From the NCBI RefSeq assembly GCF_034929435.1, contig NZ_JAYFUM010000008.1, positions 124,001 through 188,000 on the forward strand: a stretch of 64,000 nt of DNA, given 5' to 3'. Within the stretch, counting starts at the first letter, position 1. Each line of letters starts with the position of its first letter. The notes beneath the pieces are model-generated. The model was not told the origin of the DNA, did no database searches, and worked only from the letters and a program-made list of their open reading frames with translations. Below are positions 17,877 through 25,614 of the stretch, piece after piece. A program made the translations under genes and the position numbers. This DNA is from Arcicella rigui. Lineage in GTDB: Bacteria > Bacteroidota > Bacteroidia > Cytophagales > Spirosomataceae.

Positions 17877-18311
17877 CTACATTCTATCCATATACCAACT
17901 CAACTGTTTTTTGATTTTTTGGAACTTGAAAATGACATCAATATTTTTCTGCAAACGCACAAAAGCCGTTTCGCTTTTTACGACATAATCGAAAGCGTTG
18001 TGGTGCATACAATTGATAGCCACATCAATTTTATCTTGCGACGACAGCATCACCACTGGCGTTGCGGGCATTTTTTCTTTGATACAGTCTAAGGTTGCTA
18101 TACCATTCATGGCATTTTTTTCTATGCCGTCTAAATGATAATCCAAAATAATTACATCTGGATGATGCGATAGATTAGCAATACAAAGTTCACCAGTAGC
18201 GAATGTTTCTACATCAAATGCTTCATTTTGTAAAAACTCTATTTCTAAAGATTTTAAAAATAAGGCATCGTCATCGACCAGAAATAATTTTATTTTAGTT
18301 GGATTTTTCAT
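17877..18311 (-). CDS. Single-domain response regulator
   Basis: About 144 aa consisting only of a receiver: acidic pocket VDDDALF, phospho-acceptor Asp in VIILDYHLDG, Ser/Thr switch in VVMLSSQDK and Lys in DYVVKSETA. ATG 18311 is preferred over the TTG two codons earlier. No output domain is present, so it acts by protein contact or as a phosphate shuttle. It lies 39 bp after the AraC-type gene and upstream of the hybrid kinase on the same strand, the expected neighbourhood of a phosphorelay partner. Confidence 0.9.
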   Translation of the reverse strand: MKNPTKIKLFLVDDDALFLKSLEIEFLQNEAFDVETFATGELCIANLSHHPDVIILDYHLDGIEKNAMNGIATLDCIKEKMPATPVVMLSSQDKIDVAINCMHHNAFDYVVKSETAFVRLQKNIDVIFKFQKIKKQLSWYMDRM

Positions 18312-18350
18312 ACACAAATTAGGGCTGAAATGTTCAAGGCAAATGGTTGG

Positions 18351-18911
18351 TTAAATATCTTCAATGGGATTACGTCTTTTATCTTTTAATTGTCTGAAAT
18401 GCGATGGCGAAAGCCCAGTTACTTTCTTAAACTGGCTCGACAAGTGAGCTACACTGCTGTAATTCATTTGTTGGGCGATTTCGGTAATGTTCAATTCTCC
18501 ATAAATCATCAATTCTTTAATACGTTCAATTTTATGGGAAATAATAAATTGCTCAATGGTTGTACCTTGCACCTCTGAAAACAAATTTGCCAAGTAAGTA
18601 TAATCGTAATTGAGTTTTTCACTGAGAAAATTAGAAAAATTGATTTTGGGCAATTCCTCCGAATAATGTACCATTTCTATCACCACATTTTTTATTTTTT
18701 CAATCAGCATTGCTTTTTTATCATCCATCAATTCCAGCCCCGAAGCCAGTAAGGCAATCTTCAATTCTTCTCTTTGTGATGCACTTAGGGTTTCCATAAT
18801 TTCTACTTCTCCCAAATCCACCACAATAAAATGTAAGCCCAACTTTTTCAATTCGGTTTTCACCATTATTTTACAACGGGCACTTACCATATATTTTATG
18901 TATAATTTCAT
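18351..18911 (-). CDS. AraC-type transcriptional regulator
   Basis: 186 aa. The C-terminal ~100 residues are a two-HTH AraC domain: YDYTYLANLFSEVQG (first HTH), EQFIISHKIERIKELM, then LNITEIAQQMNYSSVAHLSS and FKKVTGLSPSHFRQLK as the second HTH and signature. The N-terminal ~85 residues are short and not a cupin, so the input is unclear; contact with a receiver is possible. The promoter region carries copy B of the tandem 21-bp element with two identical TTATATAATT repeats. I infer this protein binds that element, including its own copy. AGGAG sits about 14 bp before the ATG. Confidence 0.88.
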   Translation of the reverse strand: MKLYIKYMVSARCKIMVKTELKKLGLHFIVVDLGEVEIMETLSASQREELKIALLASGLELMDDKKAMLIEKIKNVVIEMVHYSEELPKINFSNFLSEKLNYDYTYLANLFSEVQGTTIEQFIISHKIERIKELMIYGELNITEIAQQMNYSSVAHLSSQFKKVTGLSPSHFRQLKDKRRNPIEDI

Positions 18912-19072
18912 AGATTATTTATTCTCCTCGAACTGGTTTAAAATGATTAATTGATTGAATTGTCACCATTGTTGGCAAAAAGATTCAACGATGAGAAAGT
19001 TTAGAAAAATGAGAAGTGAGGAAAATTGAAAATTTTTCTATTGAAAAGATTAACAGTCTGAAAATCAACCAA

Positions 19073-19141
19073 CAAAGATGAGTTATTTTTTGAGTAAAGC
19101 AATTATATAATTATTTTGGAAACTTATATAATTCACACATT
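19073..19141 (-). promoter_or_regulatory. Regulon promoter, copy B (AraC gene)
   Basis: CAAAGATG (19073), TTATATAATT (19103), an identical TTATATAATT (19124) and CACACATT (19134). It gives a leader of about 155 nt before the AraC gene. Best repeat match of the six copies. The rest of 18912-19410 holds no gene apart from the terminator at 19186-19223. Confidence 0.82.
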
Positions 19142-19185
19142 CTGCTATTTGAGCTTATTGAACGATTGGCTGAGTAAATTTTCAC

Positions 19186-19223
19186 AAAGAAAAATCACGC
19201 ATTGAAATACCGTCAATGCGTGA
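19186..19223 (-). terminator. Terminator of the 23.1-19.4 kb operon
   Basis: TCACGCATTGA (19195-19205) and its exact reverse complement (19213-19223) with a 7-nt loop; on the minus strand the stem is followed by a T-rich run (TTTTTCTTT). It follows the last small gene of the minus-strand series. Confidence 0.85.
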
Positions 19224-19410
19224 ACAAAAAGGAAGAAAAAATGGGACTGGCGGTCGAAGTAGCTTCGGTATTTTCCTAATTATAAGGAGAAGTGATATAA
19301 GAAAATCATCGGTTCACTGCAATAAACCCCAAATATTAACTGGTATTCAAACCATTCATTAACAATTTGCTGTGTTATTGCAGCGAGCCAACGATGATGA
19401 AAACGACTCG

Positions 19411-19566
19411 TTATAACGGTCTTTTACCTTGAATAATTCTTAATAAAATAGCTATAATCGCTATTACCAAAAGTATGTGTATGAGCCCTCCTGCACCGTA
19501 ACCAATAATGCCAATTGCCCAAACAATGATTAAAATAACCGCAATTGAATAAATTAAATTTCCCAT
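19411..19566 (-). CDS. Lmo0937-type small membrane protein
   Basis: 51 codons from ATG 19566. The protein is almost wholly hydrophobic, with two membrane segments around a GYGAGGLIHILLVIAIIAI stretch and the ending RIIQGKRPL, which is the signature of the lmo0937/DUF5670 family. These tiny proteins occur widely in stress-related clusters of Bacteroidota and others; their function is unknown. It is the last gene before the terminator at 19186-19223 and starts 18 bp after the barrel protein's stop. Confidence 0.88.
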   Translation of the reverse strand: MGNLIYSIAVILIIVWAIGIIGYGAGGLIHILLVIAIIAILLRIIQGKRPL

Positions 19567-19584
19567 GATATTTTGCGTTAGAGC

Positions 19585-20214
19585 TTATAAAAATCTAAAA
19601 CCGATGGTTGCTTGATACCAAGCATTTTTGTAACGAGGCGTTGACGACGTTCCGTCTCCATTATTGGTTTGGTAGTCATAATTAGCTCTTAATCCTAAAG
19701 TAATACTCTGGAAATTAAGGTCTAAACCACCCGTGAAACCCATGATGTTTTTACGAACGTTATCATTTTTAAATACTTCTTCCTGTTCTACGCTGGCTAA
19801 TGAATTTTGGAAAACGTTCTTTTCTTTCAATAAAAAAGAAAATTGTGGTCCAGCCAAAATCGTAAGCATATTGATTGGTTTGATGGCCAACAGAATTGGG
19901 ATGTCGATATAACTGGTAGTACGAGTAAGGTCGTAGCTACTTCCCAACAAAACGCCCTTGCCTTTGAAACCCTTCTGCGAGAATAATACTTCTGGCTGAA
20001 TACCGATAAATTTGATAATTGGAATACTCATAAATACACCACCAGCAAAACCTAATTTGCCATCAGCCGTAAAAGAGTCGCCCTGAGTATCATAAATATT
20101 AGAGAAATTTCCCCCTGCTTTTATACCCAAATTAAATTTCTGATTTGTTTCCTGAGCGAAAATATTCGCTGTAAATACAGTCATCACTGCGAGTAATAAA
20201 GTTATTTTTTTCAT
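19585..20214 (-). CDS. Outer-membrane beta-barrel (porin-like) protein
   Basis: 209 aa: a signal peptide (MKKITLLLAVMTVFTANIFAQ) and alternating strands typical of the PorT/OMP_b-brl_2 family: FNLGIKAGGNFSNIY at the start, FIGIQPEVLFSQKG, YIDIPILLAIKP, LTILAGPQFSFLL and a terminal aromatic-hydrophobic strand (ATIGFRFL). Located in the outer membrane. It sits in the minus-strand series with small stress proteins; a specific cargo is unknown. Confidence 0.85.
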   Translation of the reverse strand: MKKITLLLAVMTVFTANIFAQETNQKFNLGIKAGGNFSNIYDTQGDSFTADGKLGFAGGVFMSIPIIKFIGIQPEVLFSQKGFKGKGVLLGSSYDLTRTTSYIDIPILLAIKPINMLTILAGPQFSFLLKEKNVFQNSLASVEQEEVFKNDNVRKNIMGFTGGLDLNFQSITLGLRANYDYQTNNGDGTSSTPRYKNAWYQATIGFRFL

Positions 20215-20259
20215 TTTGAATTAGATTGAACCTAAGTGTTTTACAAAATTCGGTTCAGT

Positions 20260-20694
20260 TTATTTGACATTTTTAACAGTTAAATCCTTGAAGGCTTGTC
20301 CAAGCTCGTCCATATCACGGTTGAATTCCATTTTAAAAATCAGCCAGTTTTCTCTGCCCGTTTCTTTGTATTCATCCATTCTTTTTTTCATGTCGCTATT
20401 TTTCTTTTCTAAAGCCACAATCTTTTTGTTGTAATCTGCCTTTGCTTCTTTTTTCTCAGAGGCAATTCTGGTCTTGAATTCAGCGATACTTTGGTCGTTT
20501 GTAGCAATTTTATCAGCCGTTTCTTGTCTATAAGACTCTATTTCTTGGGTATAATCTTCTTTAGCGTCTTTCAAATCTGCTTTCGCTTCCGCTACATCTT
20601 CTTGAGCGTTTTCTACTTTTTTGGCCGAAGAATCACAGCCCATCACTGCTACCGTCATTGCGATAGCTGTGATAAATACGAATGTTTTTTTCAT
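20260..20694 (-). CDS. Coiled-coil lipoprotein
   Basis: 144 aa. A lipoprotein signal peptide ends in VMGC (Cys at residue 20). The rest is nearly all charged helix with Ala/Lys/Glu heptads (ENAQEDVAEAKADLKDAKED), so an extended coiled coil in the periplasm is likely, resembling spacer lipoproteins that link the outer membrane and cell wall. No named family. Regular spacing to its neighbours (45 bp to the barrel gene) suggests one transcript. Confidence 0.8.
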   Translation of the reverse strand: MKKTFVFITAIAMTVAVMGCDSSAKKVENAQEDVAEAKADLKDAKEDYTQEIESYRQETADKIATNDQSIAEFKTRIASEKKEAKADYNKKIVALEKKNSDMKKRMDEYKETGRENWLIFKMEFNRDMDELGQAFKDLTVKNVK

Positions 20695-20775
20695 TTAGAT
20701 TTTTTGATTAGCCATTAATAATACTTCTATTACTGATGGTGATTTGAGTTTTAATTGACTGTTTTTGATAACCTA

Positions 20776-21264
20776 CTATTCTATACGAAGAACAACTACT
20801 TCCTTTGATTGGATTTTTCCTAAAGGGGTTGATACTTCAAAAGTGTCATCATTTTCTTGAATGTTGGTGTTGAGGCGAAGGCTTTTGCGTCGGGCATTGA
20901 TAAAGTAATTCAATACTTTTTTGCCCACATTTACCATTTTTCCAGCCTGATTTAGCGTCAGTTTTGCTACGGTAAACTCCACAAAAGTACCTATGGCTTT
21001 TTTGAAAATATTGTGCGATGAACCCACCAAAATACGCTTCGACAAATAGCCAGTTGTAAGGGCTATTGTGTTGTTTAAAATCATATTCCTTAAATCGGGC
21101 GAAGTGGATATATCTTTGAAAGTGCTTTTGATAAGGTTCATCGACTTGAAACTATCCTGTGTTAGTGTAAACTGAGTTTTCAAATCCAATAATTCCTGTT
21201 TTTGCCTTATTTCTAATTGGGCAATTGCTTCTCGAAGTGCTTCTATCTCGCTTTTCTTTTTCAT
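20776..21264 (-). CDS. Conserved protein of unknown function paired with a holin-like gene
   Basis: 162 aa, rich in Lys and Arg. It has an N-terminal coiled coil (ALREAIAQLEIRQKQELLDL), a central moderately hydrophobic part (MILNNTIALTTGYLSKRILV, then FVEFTVAKLTL) and a charged tail ending GKIQSKEVVVLRIE. It overlaps the upstream holin-like gene by 4 bp (ATGA), implying translational coupling. I do not recognise the family; a membrane-associated partner of the holin-like protein is the best inference. Confidence 0.7.
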   Translation of the reverse strand: MKKKSEIEALREAIAQLEIRQKQELLDLKTQFTLTQDSFKSMNLIKSTFKDISTSPDLRNMILNNTIALTTGYLSKRILVGSSHNIFKKAIGTFVEFTVAKLTLNQAGKMVNVGKKVLNYFINARRKSLRLNTNIQENDDTFEVSTPLGKIQSKEVVVLRIE

Positions 21265-21614
21265 GCTTTTTCAGAGGATAATAATTTAGCGATGATGGCA
21301 TTGTTTATCGGGTACTTTATCCAGTTCAGTCTAAAAATGTGTAAAACAAAAGCCAACACAGCATAACAAGCAGCGATAACAAAGAACCCAAAGTAAGTTT
21401 TTCCAAGTAACTCCCCTATCCATAATGCCATGCCAATATTCACAATGAGTACTGCCAAAATAAGAATGCTATAAACGATAATTTGGACAGCCAAAGAAGA
21501 AAGTAAATCAGCGAATTTGTCGATAGCCGTAAGTTTGCACAATGCCAAGGAAGTTTTACTATAATCTCCTACTTTTTCAACAAGTGTTTCCAAAGGTGCT
21601 TCATGGATATTCAT
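21261..21614 (-). CDS. Phage-holin-family (Holin-X type) membrane protein
   Basis: 117 aa with an N-terminal amphipathic part (ETLVEKVGDYSKTSLALCKL) and two strong membrane segments (about 42-66 and 72-94), the layout of the putative holin superfamily III (Holin_X). Despite the name these occur in bacterial stress clusters with YtxH and CsbD and not with phage genes; no phage genes are near. Overlaps the next gene by 4 bp. Confidence 0.75.
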   Translation of the reverse strand: MNIHEAPLETLVEKVGDYSKTSLALCKLTAIDKFADLLSSLAVQIIVYSILILAVLIVNIGMALWIGELLGKTYFGFFVIAACYAVLAFVLHIFRLNWIKYPINNAIIAKLLSSEKA

Positions 21615-21681
21615 AAGGATATATTTAGATAGCTTTAAGACGAAAGAATGGCAAACAGATTCAGGAAAGCAATGCTATTTT

Positions 21682-21951
21682 CTAAGCTTTCAAATCTTCT
21701 TTGATGGCCTTCATTTTTTCTTTACCGTCGTTGATACCCACTTGTGCATTCTGCCAAGTAGTATCGTACTTGTCTGCTACGGCATCCAAAACGCCTTCAA
21801 GTTTATTTTTTAGTCCTTCGGCATAGTCTTCGCCTTTGTCTAAAATTCTTTTGCGTGTTGTCGAACCTTTATCTGGGGCAAATAATAAACCCAAAAGTGT
21901 ACCGCCTGCTATACCTATTAAAATACCGAAAATTACTTTTGCTGATTTCAT
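21682..21951 (-). CDS. YtxH-domain protein
   Basis: 89 aa from ATG 21951. The frame extends to 22014, but the 21 extra residues are polar and displace the conserved start. MKSAKVIFGILIGIAGGTLLGLLFAPDKGS is the glycine-zipper membrane segment plus the LFAPxxG signature, followed by an amphipathic helix (LKNKLEGVLDAVADKYD). YtxH proteins are general-stress proteins of unknown mechanism. Sits in the same minus-strand series. Confidence 0.88.
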   Translation of the reverse strand: MKSAKVIFGILIGIAGGTLLGLLFAPDKGSTTRKRILDKGEDYAEGLKNKLEGVLDAVADKYDTTWQNAQVGINDGKEKMKAIKEDLKA

Positions 21952-22013
21952 CGTGTTTTTATTTAAGCTGTTTAAATCATTTTGTTTATGAGCTACTCTT
22001 CCTTTCTTAATCA

Positions 22014-22562
22014 TTAGTGCTTTCCCTTTCCACCGTTTTTATGTTCTCGATCACCACCTTTGTTGTTGCCGTTTCCGGGGTGATTTTCCTTTTCATGATT
22101 ATTCCCTTTTTTCTGCTTTTGTTCTCTTTCCCATTGCTCGTGTTGCGGATGATTGACATTTGAAAAATAGCGTGAATCGTGGCTATCACGAATAATATGT
22201 TGCTGATGATTGTCTTTATAACGGGCATACTTTACACGATAAGTATTGGCTCTTCTGTAAGGTGTTTTGGCATTTACCACTACTTTGTAGCCTCTGTATA
22301 AATCGTAATTATCATAACGATTGGGTAACGAAGGGGCAAAAACCCATCGTCCGCCTTCTTCATAAATATATTGCTGACTGGCAACATTATAGAATACGTC
22401 GATGTCGGGGATATAATAATACGAAACGTGGTCGTAGCCATCTGGCCCCCATTGTGGCTGAATCCCTACATTGAGATTCAGACCAACTCTGAGCTGTGCC
22501 GTAGCTTTTTGAACTACAATCCACGACAACAGCAACAAAGTGATGACTAATATCTTTTTCAT
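22014..22562 (-). CDS. Secreted protein with His/Asn/Lys-rich tail
   Basis: 182 aa: a signal peptide (MKKILVITLLLLSWIVVQKATA), a conserved middle with YYYIPDIDVFYNV and GRWVFAPSLP, and a low-complexity hydrophilic C-terminus of repeated His, Gly, Asn and Lys (from about 135). Proteins of this shape are frequent in Bacteroidota and of unknown role. The tail resembles metal-binding or disordered surface tails, which is only a suggestion. Confidence 0.75.
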   Translation of the reverse strand: MKKILVITLLLLSWIVVQKATAQLRVGLNLNVGIQPQWGPDGYDHVSYYYIPDIDVFYNVASQQYIYEEGGRWVFAPSLPNRYDNYDLYRGYKVVVNAKTPYRRANTYRVKYARYKDNHQQHIIRDSHDSRYFSNVNHPQHEQWEREQKQKKGNNHEKENHPGNGNNKGGDREHKNGGKGKH

Positions 22563-22666
22563 AGCTTGATTGTTTTAGAATAAAATTGAGTTTAAATAGG
22601 CTGTAAAAACTGATTGATAAATAAGTGTTGATATAAATTAGGTGTTCTTTTAGCATAGTGTATTAC

Positions 22667-23110
22667 TTAGAACTTATTGGTAGTAAGTACCAACACTTCG
22701 CCAGGGTACTGAGTACTTCCGTCGTCTTCTGCGGTAATAAATACCTGAATAGGTTTTTCAGAAGAAACCGTTTCAAAATTGGCTTTCAACTTTTTAGAAA
22801 ACATTTTAGTTTCTGAATTGATTTGACCAATATTTTTGGTTTCACTTTGTTCAGTCAGCATCCATACAACATAGGTTTTTTTGGGTGGTGTCAAACGATT
22901 TACTTCTGCCAAATCTAAAATATTTACCCCAATCACATAGTTTTTATTGGCATCTCTTTTTACATGGATTGTTCCTCTGGCAGCAGGTACTACTGCCGAA
23001 TTTTGAAATGCAATTTGTTTGGTACACGATACGAAAGACAAACCCAGAAAAATACTTAGAATCCCTAAAACACTGTTTCTAATGATTCTTTTTGTAATGA
23101 AATTTTGCAT
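22667..23110 (-). CDS. Lipoprotein with RskA-like (anti-sigma-K C-terminal) fold
   Basis: 147 aa. The signal peptide ends in SFVSC (Cys29). The mature part has TYVVWMLTEQ, a central Gly/strand region with F(E)T, and VFITAEDDGSTQYPGEVLVLT near the end. That order (YxxWxx, then xxVTxExxGGSxxPTGxVxL) is the pattern of the periplasmic RskA domain, here without the anti-sigma part. First gene behind regulon promoter copy C, whose start lies only about 28 bp upstream. Function unknown; a ligand-sensing lipoprotein is an inference. Confidence 0.7.
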   Translation of the reverse strand: MQNFITKRIIRNSVLGILSIFLGLSFVSCTKQIAFQNSAVVPAARGTIHVKRDANKNYVIGVNILDLAEVNRLTPPKKTYVVWMLTEQSETKNIGQINSETKMFSKKLKANFETVSSEKPIQVFITAEDDGSTQYPGEVLVLTTNKF

Positions 23111-23144
23111 GACTTTTTTGATTAAATGTTTCTTTTCTACTCAA

Positions 23145-23213
23145 CAAAGGTCAGGCTTTTGTTTACGTATTGTGTTACATAATATTGAAGATAAGTTCTA
23201 TCATTCACACATT
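23145..23213 (-). promoter_or_regulatory. Regulon promoter, copy C
   Basis: CAAAGGTC (23145), TTACATAATA (23175), TTCTATCATT (23196) and CACACATT (23206): the same distances as in the other copies. It would drive the series from 23110 down to the terminator at 19186. Confidence 0.8.
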
Positions 23214-23265
23214 AATAGCACCAAGTATTTATAAAACTATCAGGAGAAAGCCCCAAATGATGGAT

Positions 23266-25614
23266 TCAGCCATATTGCAATTGACGAATCTGTTGCCATC
23301 GTACTTGTGGCTGATTTAATTTACTTTTTTCAAGTGTTAGGCAAGCCATTAAATAACTCACGGTTGACTCCGCCCCTTGGTTTAAGTTGATATAATTTTC
23401 TTCTAATCCATCATAACAGCCACCAGTGCAAGGATTATAAATTAATTGATGCAGATGATTATTCCCCAAAAACCAACTAAAGGCTATTTCCATTTTCAAA
23501 TAGTATTCTTCGGTTTTGAATACTGTATAAAACTTGCCCAGAGCAAGAATCGTATAGGAAATATCTATGGGTTGTTCTCCGCCCAAAATACTATCTAAGG
23601 TATTGTTTTGTTTATGATGCCAACCTTTGTTTGAAATAACCTTGATTCTATTAGCATTAAAAATCTTTGATAAAAGAAAATCAAAAGATGATTTTGCTAC
23701 ATCTTGATACAACTGATTGTCGGTAGCCAGCCAAGCACAAAGCATTGCTTCAGGTAAAATACTGTTGCCGTAAGTAAGATAGCTTTCGTACCAAAGCCAA
23801 TCTTTTTCTGCTTCGTGACGATACATTTGTACCAAGCGATTGGCAAAAATAGTTATCAATTCTGTACTTTGCTCTGTACTTTTCCATAAGCTACGATAAT
23901 ATAAGCCTTTGATAATAAACGCCATAGCCCTTGTAGAGTGAATTTTATCTATATCTACTAATACTTTACTTAGCAGTTGGTCAGCTTTAAGTATTAGTGG
24001 AGAAGGCAATACTTCTTTCAATGACACTACATAGCCCAAAGCCCAGATAGCTCTACCGTTGGCATCTTCAAGATTGGTTTCGTAGTTTTGTTCTGTAAAG
24101 TTTTTGTCTTCGCTTACATAATTCAAGAAACTTCCGTTTGGCTGTAAACAAAAACTAATAAAGTTGATATAGAGACAAATATAAGTTAAGTCACTTTCTT
24201 CTTTGGTTAATTCAAAATGTTGGCACATCGCTACCAAAGCACGAGCGTTGTCGTCTAAAGTATAACCAGAATTTATATCAGGATGATTAATTACCGAAAA
24301 TTGAATCATGCCAAAAGAAGTAGTCAATCGCTTGATATGGTCCAGTTTGACGGCTGGTATTTTAAAATGAAGCGACATTGGCTCGTCCATTATTTTACTA
24401 AACAGCCGAGCATGAGCAATTGCTGAATTCTCCCAAGCAGTCGGAACGATTCTATGCAAACCTTTGGAACTGATGGTTTTAAGTAGGTCTTCATTACCTA
24501 ATAATTTAATGACCGCTTCTGCTAATTGTGTAGCATTACCAAAGTCGATAATGATACCTGCATCGTTGCGAAGTACTTCACGAGCGTGCGGAATGGGCGT
24601 AGAAATAATGGCACAACCACAGCTAATGGCATAAGAAAAAGTACCGCTTACTGCTTGGTTTGGGTCGTTTGAGGTAAATAAATAAATGTCTGTCAACTGT
24701 AAATATTCGAGTAAATCGGGCAAAGGCACAAAGTAATTAATGAACTTGACGTGTGCTTGAAGCCCCAAAGTATTTACTTTTTCTTCCAACATATTTCGGT
24801 ACTTCTCTCCTTCTTGTTTTACGATAGAAGGATGCGTTTTACCAATAATCAGAAACATTACTTCTGGATTTTTTTCGATAATGGCAGGCAAAGCAGCCAA
24901 TGTAGTTTCTATGTTTTTTCCCGAACTCAACAAACCAAAAGTAGAGAGTACTCTTTTGCCTGTAAGTTGATATTTATCTTTTAAAACAGCTTTGTCGGCA
25001 TGAGCCACCAAGTGCGTTCCGTGTTTGATTACCGTAATTTTGTTGGAAGCTACGCCGTATTCGTTACTCAGAATACTTGCCGACGAATGGGTCATTACAA
25101 CAATGGATTCACTAAAATTTGCCATTTGCTGTACATTGGCTTTCAATTTGGCATTGGGTTTTGGCAAAACCGTATGAAAAACCAAACATTTGGGTTTAGT
25201 AAGCATTTGCAAGAAATCAACAAAGGCTTTTTCTTGTTGATTGAAAAGACCAAATTCATGCTGAATTACCACTAATTTGATTACTTCGTCGTCGTTAATA
25301 TTATCTGCAAGCCTGTAAAAGGACTGAGGATTATCGGTATTCAGAATATATTTTACTTTTCCCTTGTACTGATGTCGCTCGTTTTCAGTTTCCAAAGCAC
25401 AAATATTCATCTCAAAAGATTGATTGAATTTATGCTTCAAAGCCATTATCAAATCTTGCGAATAAGTGGCCAGCCCACACTCACGAGGTGGATAGGAAGT
25501 AATGAATAAAATCTCTGGAAGTTCTTGATTTTCTGTCGAAAGGTTATTTTTATCTCCCAAAATTGAATAGGAATTTAGACTTTTCAAAAAGCCATTCTGG
25601 TTGTCATTGCTCAT
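23266..25614 (-). CDS. Glycosyltransferase (GT4) fused to an alpha-helical C-terminal domain
   Basis: 782 aa. Residues about 25-400 form a GT-B glycosyltransferase of family 4: an N-terminal Rossmann start (PRECGLATYSQDL), VIQHEFGLF, KHGTHLV, and FLIIGKTHP with a donor-site region AISCGCAIISTPIPHAREVL. The remaining ~380 residues are helical, with DDNARALVAMCQHF and LEDANGRAIWALGYVV, resembling an (alpha/alpha)6 toroid of glycoside-processing enzymes. It overlaps the GH130 gene by 4 bp, so the two are coupled. Together they probably make or remodel a mannose-containing glycan; the product is unknown. Confidence 0.85.
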   Translation of the reverse strand: MSNDNQNGFLKSLNSYSILGDKNNLSTENQELPEILFITSYPPRECGLATYSQDLIMALKHKFNQSFEMNICALETENERHQYKGKVKYILNTDNPQSFYRLADNINDDEVIKLVVIQHEFGLFNQQEKAFVDFLQMLTKPKCLVFHTVLPKPNAKLKANVQQMANFSESIVVMTHSSASILSNEYGVASNKITVIKHGTHLVAHADKAVLKDKYQLTGKRVLSTFGLLSSGKNIETTLAALPAIIEKNPEVMFLIIGKTHPSIVKQEGEKYRNMLEEKVNTLGLQAHVKFINYFVPLPDLLEYLQLTDIYLFTSNDPNQAVSGTFSYAISCGCAIISTPIPHAREVLRNDAGIIIDFGNATQLAEAVIKLLGNEDLLKTISSKGLHRIVPTAWENSAIAHARLFSKIMDEPMSLHFKIPAVKLDHIKRLTTSFGMIQFSVINHPDINSGYTLDDNARALVAMCQHFELTKEESDLTYICLYINFISFCLQPNGSFLNYVSEDKNFTEQNYETNLEDANGRAIWALGYVVSLKEVLPSPLILKADQLLSKVLVDIDKIHSTRAMAFIIKGLYYRSLWKSTEQSTELITIFANRLVQMYRHEAEKDWLWYESYLTYGNSILPEAMLCAWLATDNQLYQDVAKSSFDFLLSKIFNANRIKVISNKGWHHKQNNTLDSILGGEQPIDISYTILALGKFYTVFKTEEYYLKMEIAFSWFLGNNHLHQLIYNPCTGGCYDGLEENYINLNQGAESTVSYLMACLTLEKSKLNQPQVRWQQIRQLQYG

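Noticed and set aside
21261..21614. Prophage, because of the holin-like gene.
   Set aside because: No endolysin, structural or integrase gene nearby; the family is usual in stress clusters.
22007..22228. Minus-strand 73-codon frame.
   Set aside because: Lies out of frame inside the 22014-22562 gene, which has signal peptide and conserved middle.
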